Part shown: positions 42,784-52,757 of the stretch, in pieces
How the letters are laid out: the number at the start of each line of letters is the position of its first letter
Position numbering within the stretch: the first letter of the stretch is position 1
Assembly: GCA_028692055.1 (NCBI GenBank)
Contig: JAQUYA010000005.1
Coordinates: 1-61,929, forward strand
Direction: 5' to 3'
DNA from: Lachnospiraceae bacterium
Lineage (GTDB): Bacteria; Bacillota; Clostridia; Lachnospirales; Lachnospiraceae
Length of the DNA: 61,929 bases
Position numbers and translations under genes: made by a program
The notes under the pieces: model-generated
What the model was told of the DNA's origin: nothing
The model's input: the letters and a program-made list of their open reading frames with translations, nothing else
Database searches by the model: none

Positions 42784-43659
42784 TTAATTCGCATTCTTCT
42801 TTTCCAGTGGGATTTCCATTTCTTCCCATTGATAAGTCTTGTGAATTGCCTTTGGACTTTCCACCAGATATTTTTGATATGCTTCATAGGATAATTTCGA
42901 ATATAACTCCAGTTCTCCACCATTGAGTGTTACCACATATGCCATATTATCCTTTGTTACAAATGCCATTTGTACTGAATTGCTTATTTTTCCTTCCGTT
43001 GCCACATAATAGCAATATGCATGTGTATAGTTCTCCGATACCTGTAAACGTGCTTCCAAAAATTGAAGTGCTTCCTCTTTTCTTGTCTGCAGGCTGTCCT
43101 TCAGTTCTGATACGGTAATTTCTTTATGTGATGCTTCACTATTATAAGAAAGTACTTCGATTAATGCACTCGTATGCGCATCTATATAGAGATTGTAGTT
43201 TTCATATCCCGGAATCGTATAAACTATTTCATATACAGCATCATAATTCTTCCACAGATAGCTGGTGGTGTCTAACCGTGTGTTTATTTGGAAATCCTCC
43301 AGTTTAAGTCCATACAGATCCTTTGCCCACTGCGCCGCCAGTTTGATGGCTTCTGCTTCATCAACCCCTTTTTCTTCCTGCAACTCCTTTTTCACTGCGG
43401 TTTCCTGTCCCTGCATTTCCTTTATCTGCTCCGCATGTAATTCTTCATAGCGTTCTCCTAAAGCATACTCTAACCTGGTTTCAAAATCAATCATTTCCAG
43501 CAGCTCTTCATCCGTGAGTGCACGCTCGGGCAGGTAGTAACGCTGCTCATTCGATAAATAGCATACCATGTCTGCCTGCACGTCTTCCGCACTCTCTATT
43601 TGAAGCAGTTCACCTGTCGGAAATGTTCCTTTTTGATAGGCCACATACAACTTTTTCAT
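42784..43659 (-). CDS. Uncharacterised protein, possibly N-terminally truncated anti-sigma partner
   Basis: A 291-residue protein beginning MKKLYVAYQKGTFP, overlapping the truncated sigma gene by ATGA. No signal peptide or membrane segment is present. The middle contains LTDEELLEMIDFETRLEYAL and a PepSY-like stretch (EAIKLAAQWAKDLYGL..YNLYIDAHTSALIEV). Such domains normally sit outside the membrane in anti-sigma-associated proteins, so lack of an N-terminal export signal is odd. It may be the remnant of a partner gene whose 5' part was deleted together with sigma region 4. The function is unknown. Confidence 0.5.
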   Translation of the reverse strand: MKKLYVAYQKGTFPTGELLQIESAEDVQADMVCYLSNEQRYYLPERALTDEELLEMIDFETRLEYALGERYEELHAEQIKEMQGQETAVKKELQEEKGVDEAEAIKLAAQWAKDLYGLKLEDFQINTRLDTTSYLWKNYDAVYEIVYTIPGYENYNLYIDAHTSALIEVLSYNSEASHKEITVSELKDSLQTRKEEALQFLEARLQVSENYTHAYCYYVATEGKISNSVQMAFVTKDNMAYVVTLNGGELELYSKLSYEAYQKYLVESPKAIHKTYQWEEMEIPLEKKNAN

Positions 43660-44051
43660 ACGGTTGTTTTCATCTTCGGTAAGCTCTCGGGAATAGCTGT
43701 CCCCATGCCCTCCCGTGACACAGGCTCTGCATCTGCTATATTTTCTGCAATATTCTCCCTCTCTGTTACATTTTGATAGCGTTGTTTTCTACGCCATTCA
43801 TCCTGCGCACACCGTATTAATATCCTTGTTATCCAAGTCCTGAAATATCGTATATCCCGTAATGTTTCAATAGATACTACACAACGAACAATACAATCCT
43901 GTACAACATCCAGAGCATCCTCTTTATTTTTCATATAAAGATATGCCATCTTATACAGATACTCTTTTTCCATTAAAAACAACTGTTCCAATGCCTGTTT
44001 ATTACCATTTTTTGCAAGCCTGACCAATTGCTGTTTCTGCTTGTCTTCCAC
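43656..44051 (-). pseudogene. Truncated ECF sigma factor (region 4 missing)
   Basis: Probable start GTG at 44051 (EDKQKQQLVRL), with AGGGGGAT six bases upstream; the frame itself is open to 44105. The 131 residues contain sigma region 2 (YKMAYLYMKNKEDALDVVQDCIVRC; FRTWITRILIRCAQDEWRRK). The frame then stops at PESLPKMKTTV, exactly where region 4 should begin. No region 4 remnant was seen in the downstream gene, so a deletion is more likely than a point frameshift. Without region 4 the protein could not bind a -35 element. An unusual one-domain regulator remains possible. Confidence 0.6.
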
Positions 44052-44134
44052 TCGGAATCCCCCTATCGGTTTTGTCTTTTGTAACTCTATACCTATTAGA
44101 CGCACCTATATTGAAAAAAGGTTACTTTTATTTA

Positions 44135-44176
44135 AAAAAATCCATCAACCATTTTAAATTGATTGATGGATTTTTT
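44135..44176 (-). terminator. Terminator after the anti-sigma gene
   Basis: A 14-bp perfect stem of A6 plus TCCATCAA (44135-44148) with 44163-44176, with T runs on the minus strand. It ends the sigma/anti-sigma operon. Confidence 0.88.
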
Positions 44177-44180
44177 GTTA

Positions 44181-44984
44181 TTATTTTTCAATTATCTCTG
44201 CTGCCATTTCAAACATTTCATCTGGGGTCAGGGAAGTATCAAATGCCAGTAAATCATACTTTACTCCATCTTCTTCCCATATTACATTGGCGGACTGCTG
44301 TATTTGAATCTCTGAAGAACCATACGCAATATTATAATCCGGATTTTTTTCATTTTCCTTATCTTCTTCCGTCAATTCATAATCGGCTGGCACAAACTTA
44401 TTTGTGGACTGTAAATAAATAAGCTTTACTCCATTTACCTCTTTCTCTGCCTTTGGTACATAGGTGCCTTCTTCCATTTGCATAATCGTATCTGCATACA
44501 GACTTATACTTTTATCTGCCAGTTTGTATTCAATCGTGATTCCGTTTCCCGTTGCTACTGCATTTCCTGCCTCGTCTGTTGCCTTCTCCTCCGATACATT
44601 TGCTTCCTCAAACGTATATCCATTCTGAAAGCTCTCGACTGCTTTTATCTGATACCCTGCTTTTTTATATACCTTATCCATATCCGCATAGCTGTGATAT
44701 GCCTTTAGCCGATTGGTCGATGACTCATAACCGGCAATCTTTCCTGCTGCCAGACACCCCATCGAAATAATCAGACATGCCACTACCGTCGCTGCTGCAA
44801 TCTTCTTTATATTAAAATGACCTCTCATAACCTTATCCTCCATCTCTTTCTTTTCCTGTTCTTTTTCCCGTTCTATCTGGTAATCCAGTTGAAGGTTGAT
44901 ACGTTCTCGCAGTTCCGGTGATGCCTGCACGCTTCTGCCACTTTCAGATAACGCCTTTACTATTTCCAGTTCGAAATTCTTCAT
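44181..44984 (-). CDS. Anti-sigma factor-like membrane protein
   Basis: A 267-residue protein encoded directly after an ECF sigma gene, overlapping it by 41 bp. The N-terminal about 60 residues are cytoplasmic and helical (LRERINLQLDYQIEREKEQEKKEME). One transmembrane segment (about 62-82, AAATVVACLIISMGCLAAG) follows, then an extracellular domain with a DUF4367-like C-terminus (VKYDLLAFDTSLTPDEMFEMAAEIIE). This topology suits a surface-signal-sensing anti-sigma factor. The signal is unknown. Confidence 0.7.
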   Translation of the reverse strand: MKNFELEIVKALSESGRSVQASPELRERINLQLDYQIEREKEQEKKEMEDKVMRGHFNIKKIAAATVVACLIISMGCLAAGKIAGYESSTNRLKAYHSYADMDKVYKKAGYQIKAVESFQNGYTFEEANVSEEKATDEAGNAVATGNGITIEYKLADKSISLYADTIMQMEEGTYVPKAEKEVNGVKLIYLQSTNKFVPADYELTEEDKENEKNPDYNIAYGSSEIQIQQSANVIWEEDGVKYDLLAFDTSLTPDEMFEMAAEIIEK

Positions 44985-45549
44985 GACAATCTTCCCCCTT
45001 CTCTGAATCTTCTTTTATTTGTTCCTTTAATAATTCCTTTAATTGATTTCTTGCAATAAATAATCTTGATTTTACGGTTCCTTCCATACATTCACATATC
45101 TTTGCGATTTCTTTGGTCGACATCTGATTGTAATAGTACAACACAATCACCGAACGATGCTTGACTCCCAGCTTCCTGATTGCATTGCAAATCGCAATGG
45201 ATTGTTCTGTCTGCAACACTCTGTCTAATGAATCTGTCCTATCAGACCGGTCTGCTTTTTGATAAATCTCATCATCAGCTACTTCTTTGGCTTTCCGTTT
45301 GCAGTATTGCCATGAAGTTCTCGTCAGTATCTGAAAAAACCATGCTTTAAATCCATTGTTGTCCTTAAGCTCCTGCATATGTAAATATGCTTTGACAAAC
45401 GATTCCTGTACCACGTCTTCACTGTCAGCCAGATTTCCTGTGATTAAATACGCCATACGTACTGCCGTATTCATATATTTCTCATACAACCTGTCAAAGG
45501 CTTCGCGACTGCCTTTCTTTATCTGCTCCACGAGCTGACTTTCTTCCAA
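44944..45549 (-). CDS. ECF-type RNA polymerase sigma factor
   Basis: A 201-residue sigma-70 family ECF member. Region 2 spans about 10-80 (YMNTAVRMAYLITGNLADSEDVVQESFVKAYL; FKAWFFQILTR). Region 4 spans about 115-175 (LGVKHRSVIVLYYYNQMSTKEIAKICECMEGTVKSRLFIARNQL). It is complete, unlike the copy at 43656. The 3' end overlaps the anti-sigma gene, giving tight coupling. Such pairs normally regulate their own promoter; no promoter is assigned here. Confidence 0.9.
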   Translation of the reverse strand: MEESQLVEQIKKGSREAFDRLYEKYMNTAVRMAYLITGNLADSEDVVQESFVKAYLHMQELKDNNGFKAWFFQILTRTSWQYCKRKAKEVADDEIYQKADRSDRTDSLDRVLQTEQSIAICNAIRKLGVKHRSVIVLYYYNQMSTKEIAKICECMEGTVKSRLFIARNQLKELLKEQIKEDSEKGEDCHEEFRTGNSKGVI

Positions 45550-45630
45550 GATTTTTCCTCCTTTGCTCTCTTTTTTGATGCATCTACTTATAAGAGCATT
45601 TCTACGTGGAAATGGTTCATTTTACAAAAA

Positions 45631-45652
45631 AGAGAACTACCTCTAGTCCTCT
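45631..45652 (-). terminator. Terminator after the Fic gene
   Basis: AGAGAACTA pairs with TAGTCCTCT (one mismatch) around a 4-nt loop, followed on the minus strand by CTTTTTTG. It lies just past the fic stop codon. Confidence 0.6.
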
Positions 45653-45659
45653 TTCGCAT

Positions 45660-46268
45660 TTAATCTAATTCTTCTGTTTTATATTCTGTATATCCCTCAT
45701 AATAATAACTATGGTCAATACCTTTCATGTAAATTTCTCTGTCATTGATTTTATCTGTTAATGCAAGTTTTAGGATATGCTTTATTTCGGTATCCTTAAT
45801 AGGACTGCGCTCCATTGCTAATAAATAATCCTCTTTATCAACTTGGCTCCAATCGATTACCAGATGGATTTCATTCTTAAGAATATGATCCAGCCAAATC
45901 CGTGTACTGCGGCCATTCCCCTCTCTAAATGGGTGTGCTGCATTCATTTCAACATACTTTTCAATAATTTCATCAAACGTTGTATTTGGCATTTTCTCGA
46001 TATTCTCCAAAGCCGCCTGTAAATACATAACTGGAGCAAATCGAAAATTATTTTTTGCTAGATTAACGGTTCTTATTTTCCCTGCAAACTCGTAGATATC
46101 CTCAAATAAATATTGATGTACCTTTGAAAGAGTTTCGTATGTCCCAGATTCTAAATTGTCCAAATAACCACTTTCAAACAGTTCTTTTGCTTTTTTCTTG
46201 CTTATCTTTTCTTCCGCTTTTGCCAACTCTACCGAATCTAAAATCCCTAATTTATTATTAAGTGCCAT
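45660..46268 (-). CDS. fic: Fic family AMP-transferase, class III (NmFic-like)
   Basis: A 202-residue protein that would transfer AMP from ATP to a protein hydroxyl. The Fic motif HPFREGNGRSTR (112-123) is complete, with catalytic His112. The beta-flap region FRFAPVMYL lies before it. A C-terminal SYYYEG (187-192) matches the inhibitory helix (S-x-x-x-E-G) of class III Fic proteins such as Neisseria NmFic, with Ser187 and Glu191 as key residues. No antitoxin gene is adjacent, as expected for the self-inhibited class. It lies between tRNA-Glu and the sigma operon. The target is unknown; DNA gyrase is a known Fic target elsewhere. Confidence 0.88.
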   Translation of the reverse strand: MALNNKLGILDSVELAKAEEKISKKKAKELFESGYLDNLESGTYETLSKVHQYLFEDIYEFAGKIRTVNLAKNNFRFAPVMYLQAALENIEKMPNTTFDEIIEKYVEMNAAHPFREGNGRSTRIWLDHILKNEIHLVIDWSQVDKEDYLLAMERSPIKDTEIKHILKLALTDKINDREIYMKGIDHSYYYEGYTEYKTEELD

Positions 46269-46334
46269 ACAGAATTTCCTTTCTCTTTCTTTCCTTATCT
46301 ATAATTATACTACCTGTTGCCGTATTCGGCTATC

Positions 46335-46376
46335 AAAAAAAGCCCTTTTACCAATCACTCAGTAAAAAAGCTTTTT
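46335..46376 (-). terminator. Terminator after tRNA-Glu
   Basis: An AAAAAAGCCCTTTTAC-type arm pairs with GTAAAAAAGCTTTTT, with a short loop and T run on the minus strand, about 20 bp past the tRNA 3' end. Confidence 0.6.
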
Positions 46377-46395
46377 CTTTCCTCATATATTATAA

Positions 46396-46467
46396 CAGCG
46401 TGTAGGGGAATCGAACCCCTGATTCTGCCGTGAGAGGGCAGCGTCTTAACCGCTTGACCAACACGCC
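46396..46467 (-). tRNA. tRNA-Glu(CTC)
   Basis: A 72-nt cloverleaf. The acceptor GGCGTGT pairs with ACACGCT (the first pair is G-U), the D arm contains GGTCAAGCGGTTAAGA, and the anticodon stem CTGCC/GGCAG encloses loop CTCTCAC (anticodon CTC). The T arm is AGGGG-TTCGATT-CCCCT. The discriminator is G and CCA is not encoded. The terminator at 46335-46376 follows. Confidence 0.93.
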
Positions 46468-46570
46468 GTAACAAAATATATAATATATGATAATAAACAT
46501 AAATGCAAGTGTTTTTTATTTTTATTTTGAATCTGCTTGTATCTATTATTTACTCTGGCTTTTTTCGGTT

Positions 46571-46987
46571 CTACTTTTCCAATGTAGATACGTTTCTCGT
46601 CGCAATCATATCCACACCCGTACCAGCAACATTTTTTTTGACTACATCTCCTATTTTCACAGGTGCCATTACGACTACGTTTGATAATTCTTTCACACAT
46701 TCCATTACTTTCTGTTTTGGGATATCCTGTCCCGTCTTGACGGAAACCTGTGGGATTGTCCCCCCCTGTACACAAACCGTGCTGGTAACGATGCGTGTCG
46801 GATTTGTTACTTCCTTGCGTGCATATTCTTCACCACGCTTGCAGGTATTCCCTGTTACTTCGACTACTTTTCCCTGCTGGAGTTTTACCTGTACAGTACA
46901 GCCCATAGGACAGCCTATGCAGGTCAATTGCCTTTTTTCTATTCTGTCTGATTCTGTTATATTTGTTTCTATTTTACTCGTATTCAT
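46571..46987 (-). CDS. DUF1667 domain protein of the glycerol-3-phosphate operon
   Basis: A 138-residue protein. The Cys pattern CIGCPMGC (24-31) and GNTCKRGEEYA (about 46-56) suggests a metal or iron-sulphur site. The C-terminal half (MAPVKIGDVVKKNVAGTGVDMIATR) is the conserved DUF1667 core. It is almost always encoded after a GlpA-like dehydrogenase and a flavoprotein, as here, and could act as an electron-transfer partner. Confidence 0.82.
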   Translation of the reverse strand: MNTSKIETNITESDRIEKRQLTCIGCPMGCTVQVKLQQGKVVEVTGNTCKRGEEYARKEVTNPTRIVTSTVCVQGGTIPQVSVKTGQDIPKQKVMECVKELSNVVVMAPVKIGDVVKKNVAGTGVDMIATRNVSTLEK

Positions 46988-47044
46988 TTCAATTTTCCTC
47001 CTTTCTCAGCCGTGTGTTCTGAAACACACTTATTTTTTGCGCCT

Positions 47045-48322
47045 CTATCTTTCTTCCACTTTCACAGTGATACTCTGCATATTAGGATACTCCATCAGCT
47101 TCTGCTTTTTCAACGTTATCTGCTCCATTTCACCCGGCGCCATGGCTGGTCTTTTGCGATGCCAAATTCGTTCATTATCTACATACACGCTGATAAATTG
47201 ATTTTTATAAACGCTTCCCACGCGGAATCGTACCACAACTTCCTCCTCCATTCGTTCTACACAGATTTTCGACGGAACGCTGTATCGTACCCCGTCCATG
47301 GTCTGAATATGGACATATACGGGTTTTTCTTTCCTATTCACGTTTTGTACAAAAGCTGCTGCATGTCTGCCCGCCAGACTTGCTTCTTCTGATACATAAT
47401 CCACCAAATCATGCACATGTAACACATTTCCACATGCAAACACTCCTGGGATGTTGGTTTCCAGCTGTTCATTCACTTTTGGTCCATTGGTAACCTGCTC
47501 CAACTCGACACCCATTTCCTTCGATAATTCATTCTCTGGTATCAGACCTACCGATAATAAAAGGGTATCACAGGGAATATATTCTTCTGTTCCCGTGATT
47601 GGTTTTCCCTTTTCATCTACCCGTGCCAGTGTAATTCCCTCTACGCGTTCTTTTCCTGCAATGTCAATTACAGTATGACTCAGCTTCAGTGGAATATCAA
47701 AATCCTCCAGACACTGTACAATATTTCGTTTCAAACCACCCGAATATGGCATTAATTCTGCAACTACCTTTACTTTCGCACCCTCCAATGTCATACGGCG
47801 TGCCATAATCAGACCGATATCACCACTTCCCAGGATTACTACTTCACGTCCCGGCATATAGCCTTCTATATTTACCAGCCTTTGTGCCGTTCCCGCAGAA
47901 TAGATTCCCGCCGGACGATATCCCGGAATGTTCAGTGCACCTCTCGGTCTTTCCCGGCACCCCATTGCCAGAATAATAGCCTTTGCCTGAATTTGAAAGA
48001 TTCCGTCCTCGCGATTCATCGCAGTTACCAGCCTTTCTCGACTGATATCCATAACCATGGTATGCAGACAGTATGGGATTTGCAATTCCTCCACCTGCGT
48101 CACAAATCTCTGTGCATACTCCGGTCCGGTTAGTTCTTCCTTAAAGGTATGCAGTCCAAAACCATTGTGGATACATTGGTTTAAAATACCGCCAAGCTGT
48201 GCATCCCGTTCTATGATGAGAAGGTTGGCCACACCCTGCTTTTTCGCTGCAATCGCTGCTGCCAATCCTGCTGGACCTCCACCAATGATTACCATATCTA
48301 TCTGTCTTACTTTTTCCATCAT
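47045..48322 (-). CDS. FAD-dependent pyridine nucleotide oxidoreductase of the glp operon
   Basis: A 425-residue flavoprotein. The FAD motif GGGPAGLAAAIAAKKQG is at 14-30. A second dinucleotide motif is VVILGSGDIGLIMARRMTLEGA, and a C-terminal TNIPGVFACGNVLHVHDLVDYVSEEASLAGR completes the fold. A Cys within GGILNQCIHNGFG follows the FAD site. It overlaps the GlpA-like gene by ATGA and precedes DUF1667, so it probably re-oxidises the dehydrogenase or passes electrons to NAD. Not E. coli GlpB-like in length. Confidence 0.85.
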   Translation of the reverse strand: MMEKVRQIDMVIIGGGPAGLAAAIAAKKQGVANLLIIERDAQLGGILNQCIHNGFGLHTFKEELTGPEYAQRFVTQVEELQIPYCLHTMVMDISRERLVTAMNREDGIFQIQAKAIILAMGCRERPRGALNIPGYRPAGIYSAGTAQRLVNIEGYMPGREVVILGSGDIGLIMARRMTLEGAKVKVVAELMPYSGGLKRNIVQCLEDFDIPLKLSHTVIDIAGKERVEGITLARVDEKGKPITGTEEYIPCDTLLLSVGLIPENELSKEMGVELEQVTNGPKVNEQLETNIPGVFACGNVLHVHDLVDYVSEEASLAGRHAAAFVQNVNRKEKPVYVHIQTMDGVRYSVPSKICVERMEEEVVVRFRVGSVYKNQFISVYVDNERIWHRKRPAMAPGEMEQITLKKQKLMEYPNMQSITVKVEER

Positions 48323-49800
48323 GCCAAATCCTGCCTTTCTTTCTGTTCACTCCGATCATACATATCTTTATTTCTACCAACAATTAATTTTGAACTGCCT
48401 CCAGCTTTTGTGATTTCACTTTCCGAAACACCAAGCTCTCTTGCCAGAATCTCAATGGTTTTTGGTGAACAAAATCCTGCCTGGCATCTTCCCATACCGG
48501 TACGCGTTCTGCGTTTTATTCCGTCCAAGGATTTGGCACCCAATGGTCTGTGAATGGCATCCAGAATTTCGCCTTCGGTTATCATTTCACAACGGCAGAC
48601 AATATTTCCATATGCCGGATGTTTCCGGATTAATGCATTTCGTTCTTCCATGCTTAACTGTTTTGGGTCTAAAATTCCCTTTCTGGTTTCAGTAAAAGAA
48701 TCCTTTTCCTTTGCATTCAATATTTCACATACAATTTCTGCTGCCATGACGCCAATTGCAGGGGCACTGGTAAGTCCCGGTGATTCGATACCTGCACAGT
48801 CTATAAACCCTTTCGCATCTGCAAGCTCCTCAATGATAAATTCATGTCCGTCTTCATGCGCACGTAAACCCGCAAAAGAGGTTATCACCTGTCGGATTGG
48901 TAAATCTTTCACAGATGAGCCTGCCCTTCCAACCAATCTCTGTATTCCCTCCTGCGTGGTATTCGTCCCCTCTTTATCTTCCACATCAATCGCCGTCGGA
49001 CCTACGATGATATTGCCATGCACCGTCGGTGCTATCAGGACCCCTTTGCCAAACTGATTCGGCAACTGAAATACGGTATGTTCCACCAGATTTCCAACGC
49101 TTTTATCCAACAGACAATAATCGCCTCTACGCGCAGTTATATGGATTTTATCTTCGCTTACCATATTGTGAAACTTATCCGCATAAACCCCAGCTGCATT
49201 TACTACTACTTTAGTCTGGATATCTCCCTGCGTCGTATGAATCTGGTATCCCTGTTCTGTCTTTTGAATATCCACAACCTCTGTATTCAGACGAAATTCC
49301 ACTCCATTCTCTGCCGCATTTTCTGCCAAAGCAATATTTAATCCAAATGGACACACAATCCCACCCGTCGGTGCATAAAGTGCAGCTACTACTGTATCGG
49401 ATAAATTGGGTTCTATCTGTAACGCTTCTTCCCTGTTTAGGATACATAAGTCCTTTACCCCATTTGCAATTCCCTGCTCATAGAGCTCCATTAGCCTTGG
49501 TTTCCCTTCCACTTCCATACACACGACCAAAGAACCATTTTGCTTATACGGAAAATCCAATTGTCTGGAAAGATTCTCCATCATCTGATTTCCCTTTACG
49601 TTCAGCTTTGCCATAAGACTCCCCGGCTTTGCGTCATATCCCGCATGTACGATTCCACTGTTTGCCTTCGAGGTTCCACAACAAATATCTTCTTCCTTTT
49701 CCACCACACATACCGCCAGCTGGTACCTCGCCAACTCTCGTGCAACCGCACTTCCAGATACCCCCGCTCCTATAATTACAACATCATACATCATCTTCAT
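48319..49800 (-). CDS. glpA: GlpA-like glycerol-3-phosphate dehydrogenase with BFD [2Fe-2S] domain
   Basis: A 493-residue FAD-dependent oxidoreductase. The N-terminal FAD motif IIGAGVSGSAVARELA is followed by the DAO fold (KANSGIVHAGYD; GRRGDYC-type substrate region). The C-terminal BFD-like domain has CRCEMITEGEI and GMGRCQAGFC, four Cys for a [2Fe-2S] cluster. Expected reaction: glycerol 3-phosphate to dihydroxyacetone phosphate. It sits after glpK, separated by a 316-bp leader with a promoter-like -10 and a nested-hairpin terminator. Confidence 0.85.
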   Translation of the reverse strand: MKMMYDVVIIGAGVSGSAVARELARYQLAVCVVEKEEDICCGTSKANSGIVHAGYDAKPGSLMAKLNVKGNQMMENLSRQLDFPYKQNGSLVVCMEVEGKPRLMELYEQGIANGVKDLCILNREEALQIEPNLSDTVVAALYAPTGGIVCPFGLNIALAENAAENGVEFRLNTEVVDIQKTEQGYQIHTTQGDIQTKVVVNAAGVYADKFHNMVSEDKIHITARRGDYCLLDKSVGNLVEHTVFQLPNQFGKGVLIAPTVHGNIIVGPTAIDVEDKEGTNTTQEGIQRLVGRAGSSVKDLPIRQVITSFAGLRAHEDGHEFIIEELADAKGFIDCAGIESPGLTSAPAIGVMAAEIVCEILNAKEKDSFTETRKGILDPKQLSMEERNALIRKHPAYGNIVCRCEMITEGEILDAIHRPLGAKSLDGIKRRTRTGMGRCQAGFCSPKTIEILARELGVSESEITKAGGSSKLIVGRNKDMYDRSEQKERQDLA

Positions 49801-49860
49801 AACCTTTCCTTTCTCTCAGCCTGCACACTTGTGACTTTTGTTTTCCTCATTACTCGCGAA

Positions 49861-49918
49861 AAAAGAGCTACCCAAATACAACATCTTATTTCAGATGTCA
49901 TACCTGCATAGCTCTTTT
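49861..49918 (-). promoter_or_regulatory. Nested-hairpin leader terminator before the GlpA-like gene (candidate GlpP target)
   Basis: Outer stem AAAAGAGCTA (49861-49870)/TAGCTCTTTT (49909-49918) and inner hairpin ACATCT (49881-49886)/AGATGT (49893-49898). On the minus strand it is followed by T6 and lies about 60 bp before the GlpA-like start. The minus-strand sequence GGAGAAAAGAG..GCAGGT recurs in the structure before glpP. Confidence 0.6.
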
Positions 49919-49930
49919 CTCCTGCAATTC

Positions 49931-49959
49931 ATTATACATTTTATGTCTGATAGCAACCC
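49931..49959 (-). promoter_or_regulatory. Possible promoter before the GlpA-like gene
   Basis: A perfect TATAAT lies at 49936-49931 on the minus strand. The best -35 is weak (GGGTTG at a 17-bp spacing, or TTGCTA at 14). It sits between the inverted repeat at 49958 and the leader terminator. Confidence 0.35.
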
Positions 49960-50105
49960 GGTATCTGTCAGCAGGGGAATCCAAGCCGCTTGCGGTATAA
50001 TTTCAGGTAATTATATGGAAATGCATAGAATAACACTTCTCATACAACGGAATACAAATGGACTGTCCAATGTGCCCATGTCCTGTCCCTGCTGGCAGAT
50101 ACCGG
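49958..50105. repeat. Inverted repeat downstream of glpK
   Basis: 19-bp arms (49958-49976, CCGGTATCTG..CAGCAGGG, and 50087-50105) match at 18 of 19 positions, the exception being G-T. The 110-bp interior is not self-complementary overall but has CCGC-TT-GCGG. It begins 12 bp after the glpK stop and could be a degenerate relative of the larger palindromes or an mRNA 3' stabiliser. Confidence 0.5.
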
Positions 50106-50116
50106 TTCTACAGTAC

Positions 50117-51954
<1,838 letters not shown>

Positions 51955-51973
51955 TTTTATATTCTCTTGGTGT

Positions 51974-52540
51974 TTATAAAAACCATACCTCCTGGTTTGT
52001 TGTGGATATGGCGATTGCCCCGGCACCCAGTGCTTCTATGACATCTTCCTTATCTACAATTAATCCACCTGCAATAATAGGTGATTTGCTTATCCTGCAT
52101 ACCCGTTTGATGACCTTTGGCATGACCCCCGGTAATATTTCGATAAAGTCTGCGTGTACCGCATTTCCCTGCCGCTGCAAATTTTCCAATGCCATAGAAT
52201 CCAGTACAAACATTCGAAATACTGTGAACATTTCCAGTTCCTTTGCTCTCTTAATCATATTTGCCTTTGTTGAAATAATACCATCTGCCTGTGTATAATT
52301 CTTAATAAAATCCACACTGATTTCCTTACCACTCAACCCGGTAATCAAATCCGCATGTACAATCGCAATCTTTCCCACATTCTTTACCGTTTTCACAATA
52401 TCTGCAATATTGCAGATGTCTCCATAGAGAATAAAAATAACATGACTCTCCGACTGTACACACCTAGCCAGACCTTCCTGATTCTTAACCGCTTCTATCA
52501 CCGGACTATTCTCCACCGCATCATAAAAAATCTGATTCAT
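51974..52540 (-). CDS. glpP: Glycerol-3-phosphate responsive antiterminator GlpP
   Basis: An mRNA-binding regulator. In B. subtilis the homologue binds leader RNA of glp genes with glycerol 3-phosphate and prevents termination. The frame reaches 52576 but the start is the ATG at 52540 (MNQIFYDAVENSPVI), after the hairpin-GGGAG cassette, giving 188 residues. VFILYGDICNIADIVKTVKNVGK, AIVHADLITGL and SPIIAGGLIVDKEDV are family motifs. It heads the glp region, and its own leader also carries a terminator. Confidence 0.92.
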   Translation of the reverse strand: MNQIFYDAVENSPVIEAVKNQEGLARCVQSESHVIFILYGDICNIADIVKTVKNVGKIAIVHADLITGLSGKEISVDFIKNYTQADGIISTKANMIKRAKELEMFTVFRMFVLDSMALENLQRQGNAVHADFIEILPGVMPKVIKRVCRISKSPIIAGGLIVDKEDVIEALGAGAIAISTTNQEVWFL

Positions 52541-52543
52541 ATT

Positions 52544-52575
52544 TAGCTCCCGTCCGCGACCTCTGGTCGCATACA
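52544..52575 (-). promoter_or_regulatory. Hairpin plus Shine-Dalgarno cassette before glpP
   Basis: The coding strand reads GCGACC-AGA-GGTCGC, a perfect 6-bp stem, then GGACGGGAGCTAAAT and ATG. Compared with ispG (GCGGCC/GGTCGC) and deoB, the stem is kept although bases differ. Confidence 0.55.
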
Positions 52576-52584
52576 AATAAAAAA

Positions 52585-52628
52585 AGAGCAGATTCCTTAA
52601 ACAACATTTCTGTTGTGAAACCTGCTCT
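52585..52628 (-). promoter_or_regulatory. Nested-hairpin leader terminator before glpP (candidate autoregulatory target)
   Basis: Outer stem AGAGCAG (52585-52591)/CTGCTCT (52622-52628) and inner hairpin ACAACA (52601-52606)/TGTTGT (52611-52616), followed on the minus strand by T7. It shares GGAGAAAAGAG and GCAGGT with the leader before the GlpA-like gene. It lies between the glpP promoter and the ATG. Confidence 0.65.
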
Positions 52629-52659
52629 CTTTTCTCCAGTTACTGTATTAATTTATCTA

Positions 52660-52688
52660 ATTATACCTTTATTCGTGTATATTCGCAA
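52660..52688 (-). promoter_or_regulatory. Housekeeping promoter of glpP
   Basis: On the minus strand TTGCGA (52688-52683), a 17-bp spacer and TATAAT (52665-52660), about 30 bp before the leader terminator. Strong sigma-A-type match. Confidence 0.75.
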
Positions 52689-52757
52689 CTAAAATCATAC
52701 ATTTTACACACATTTTTCTTTTCTTTTTCTATCAATAAAATACAAACGTTCCGTGTC

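Noticed and set aside
46446-46775. A Cys-rich open frame overlapping the DUF1667 gene and tRNA-Glu
   Set aside because: It lies out of frame within the DUF1667 coding region and runs into the tRNA, so it is an overlapping shadow.
52544-52628. A T-box riboswitch upstream of glpP
   Set aside because: There is no T-box core sequence or specifier hairpin; the structure is a short nested terminator.
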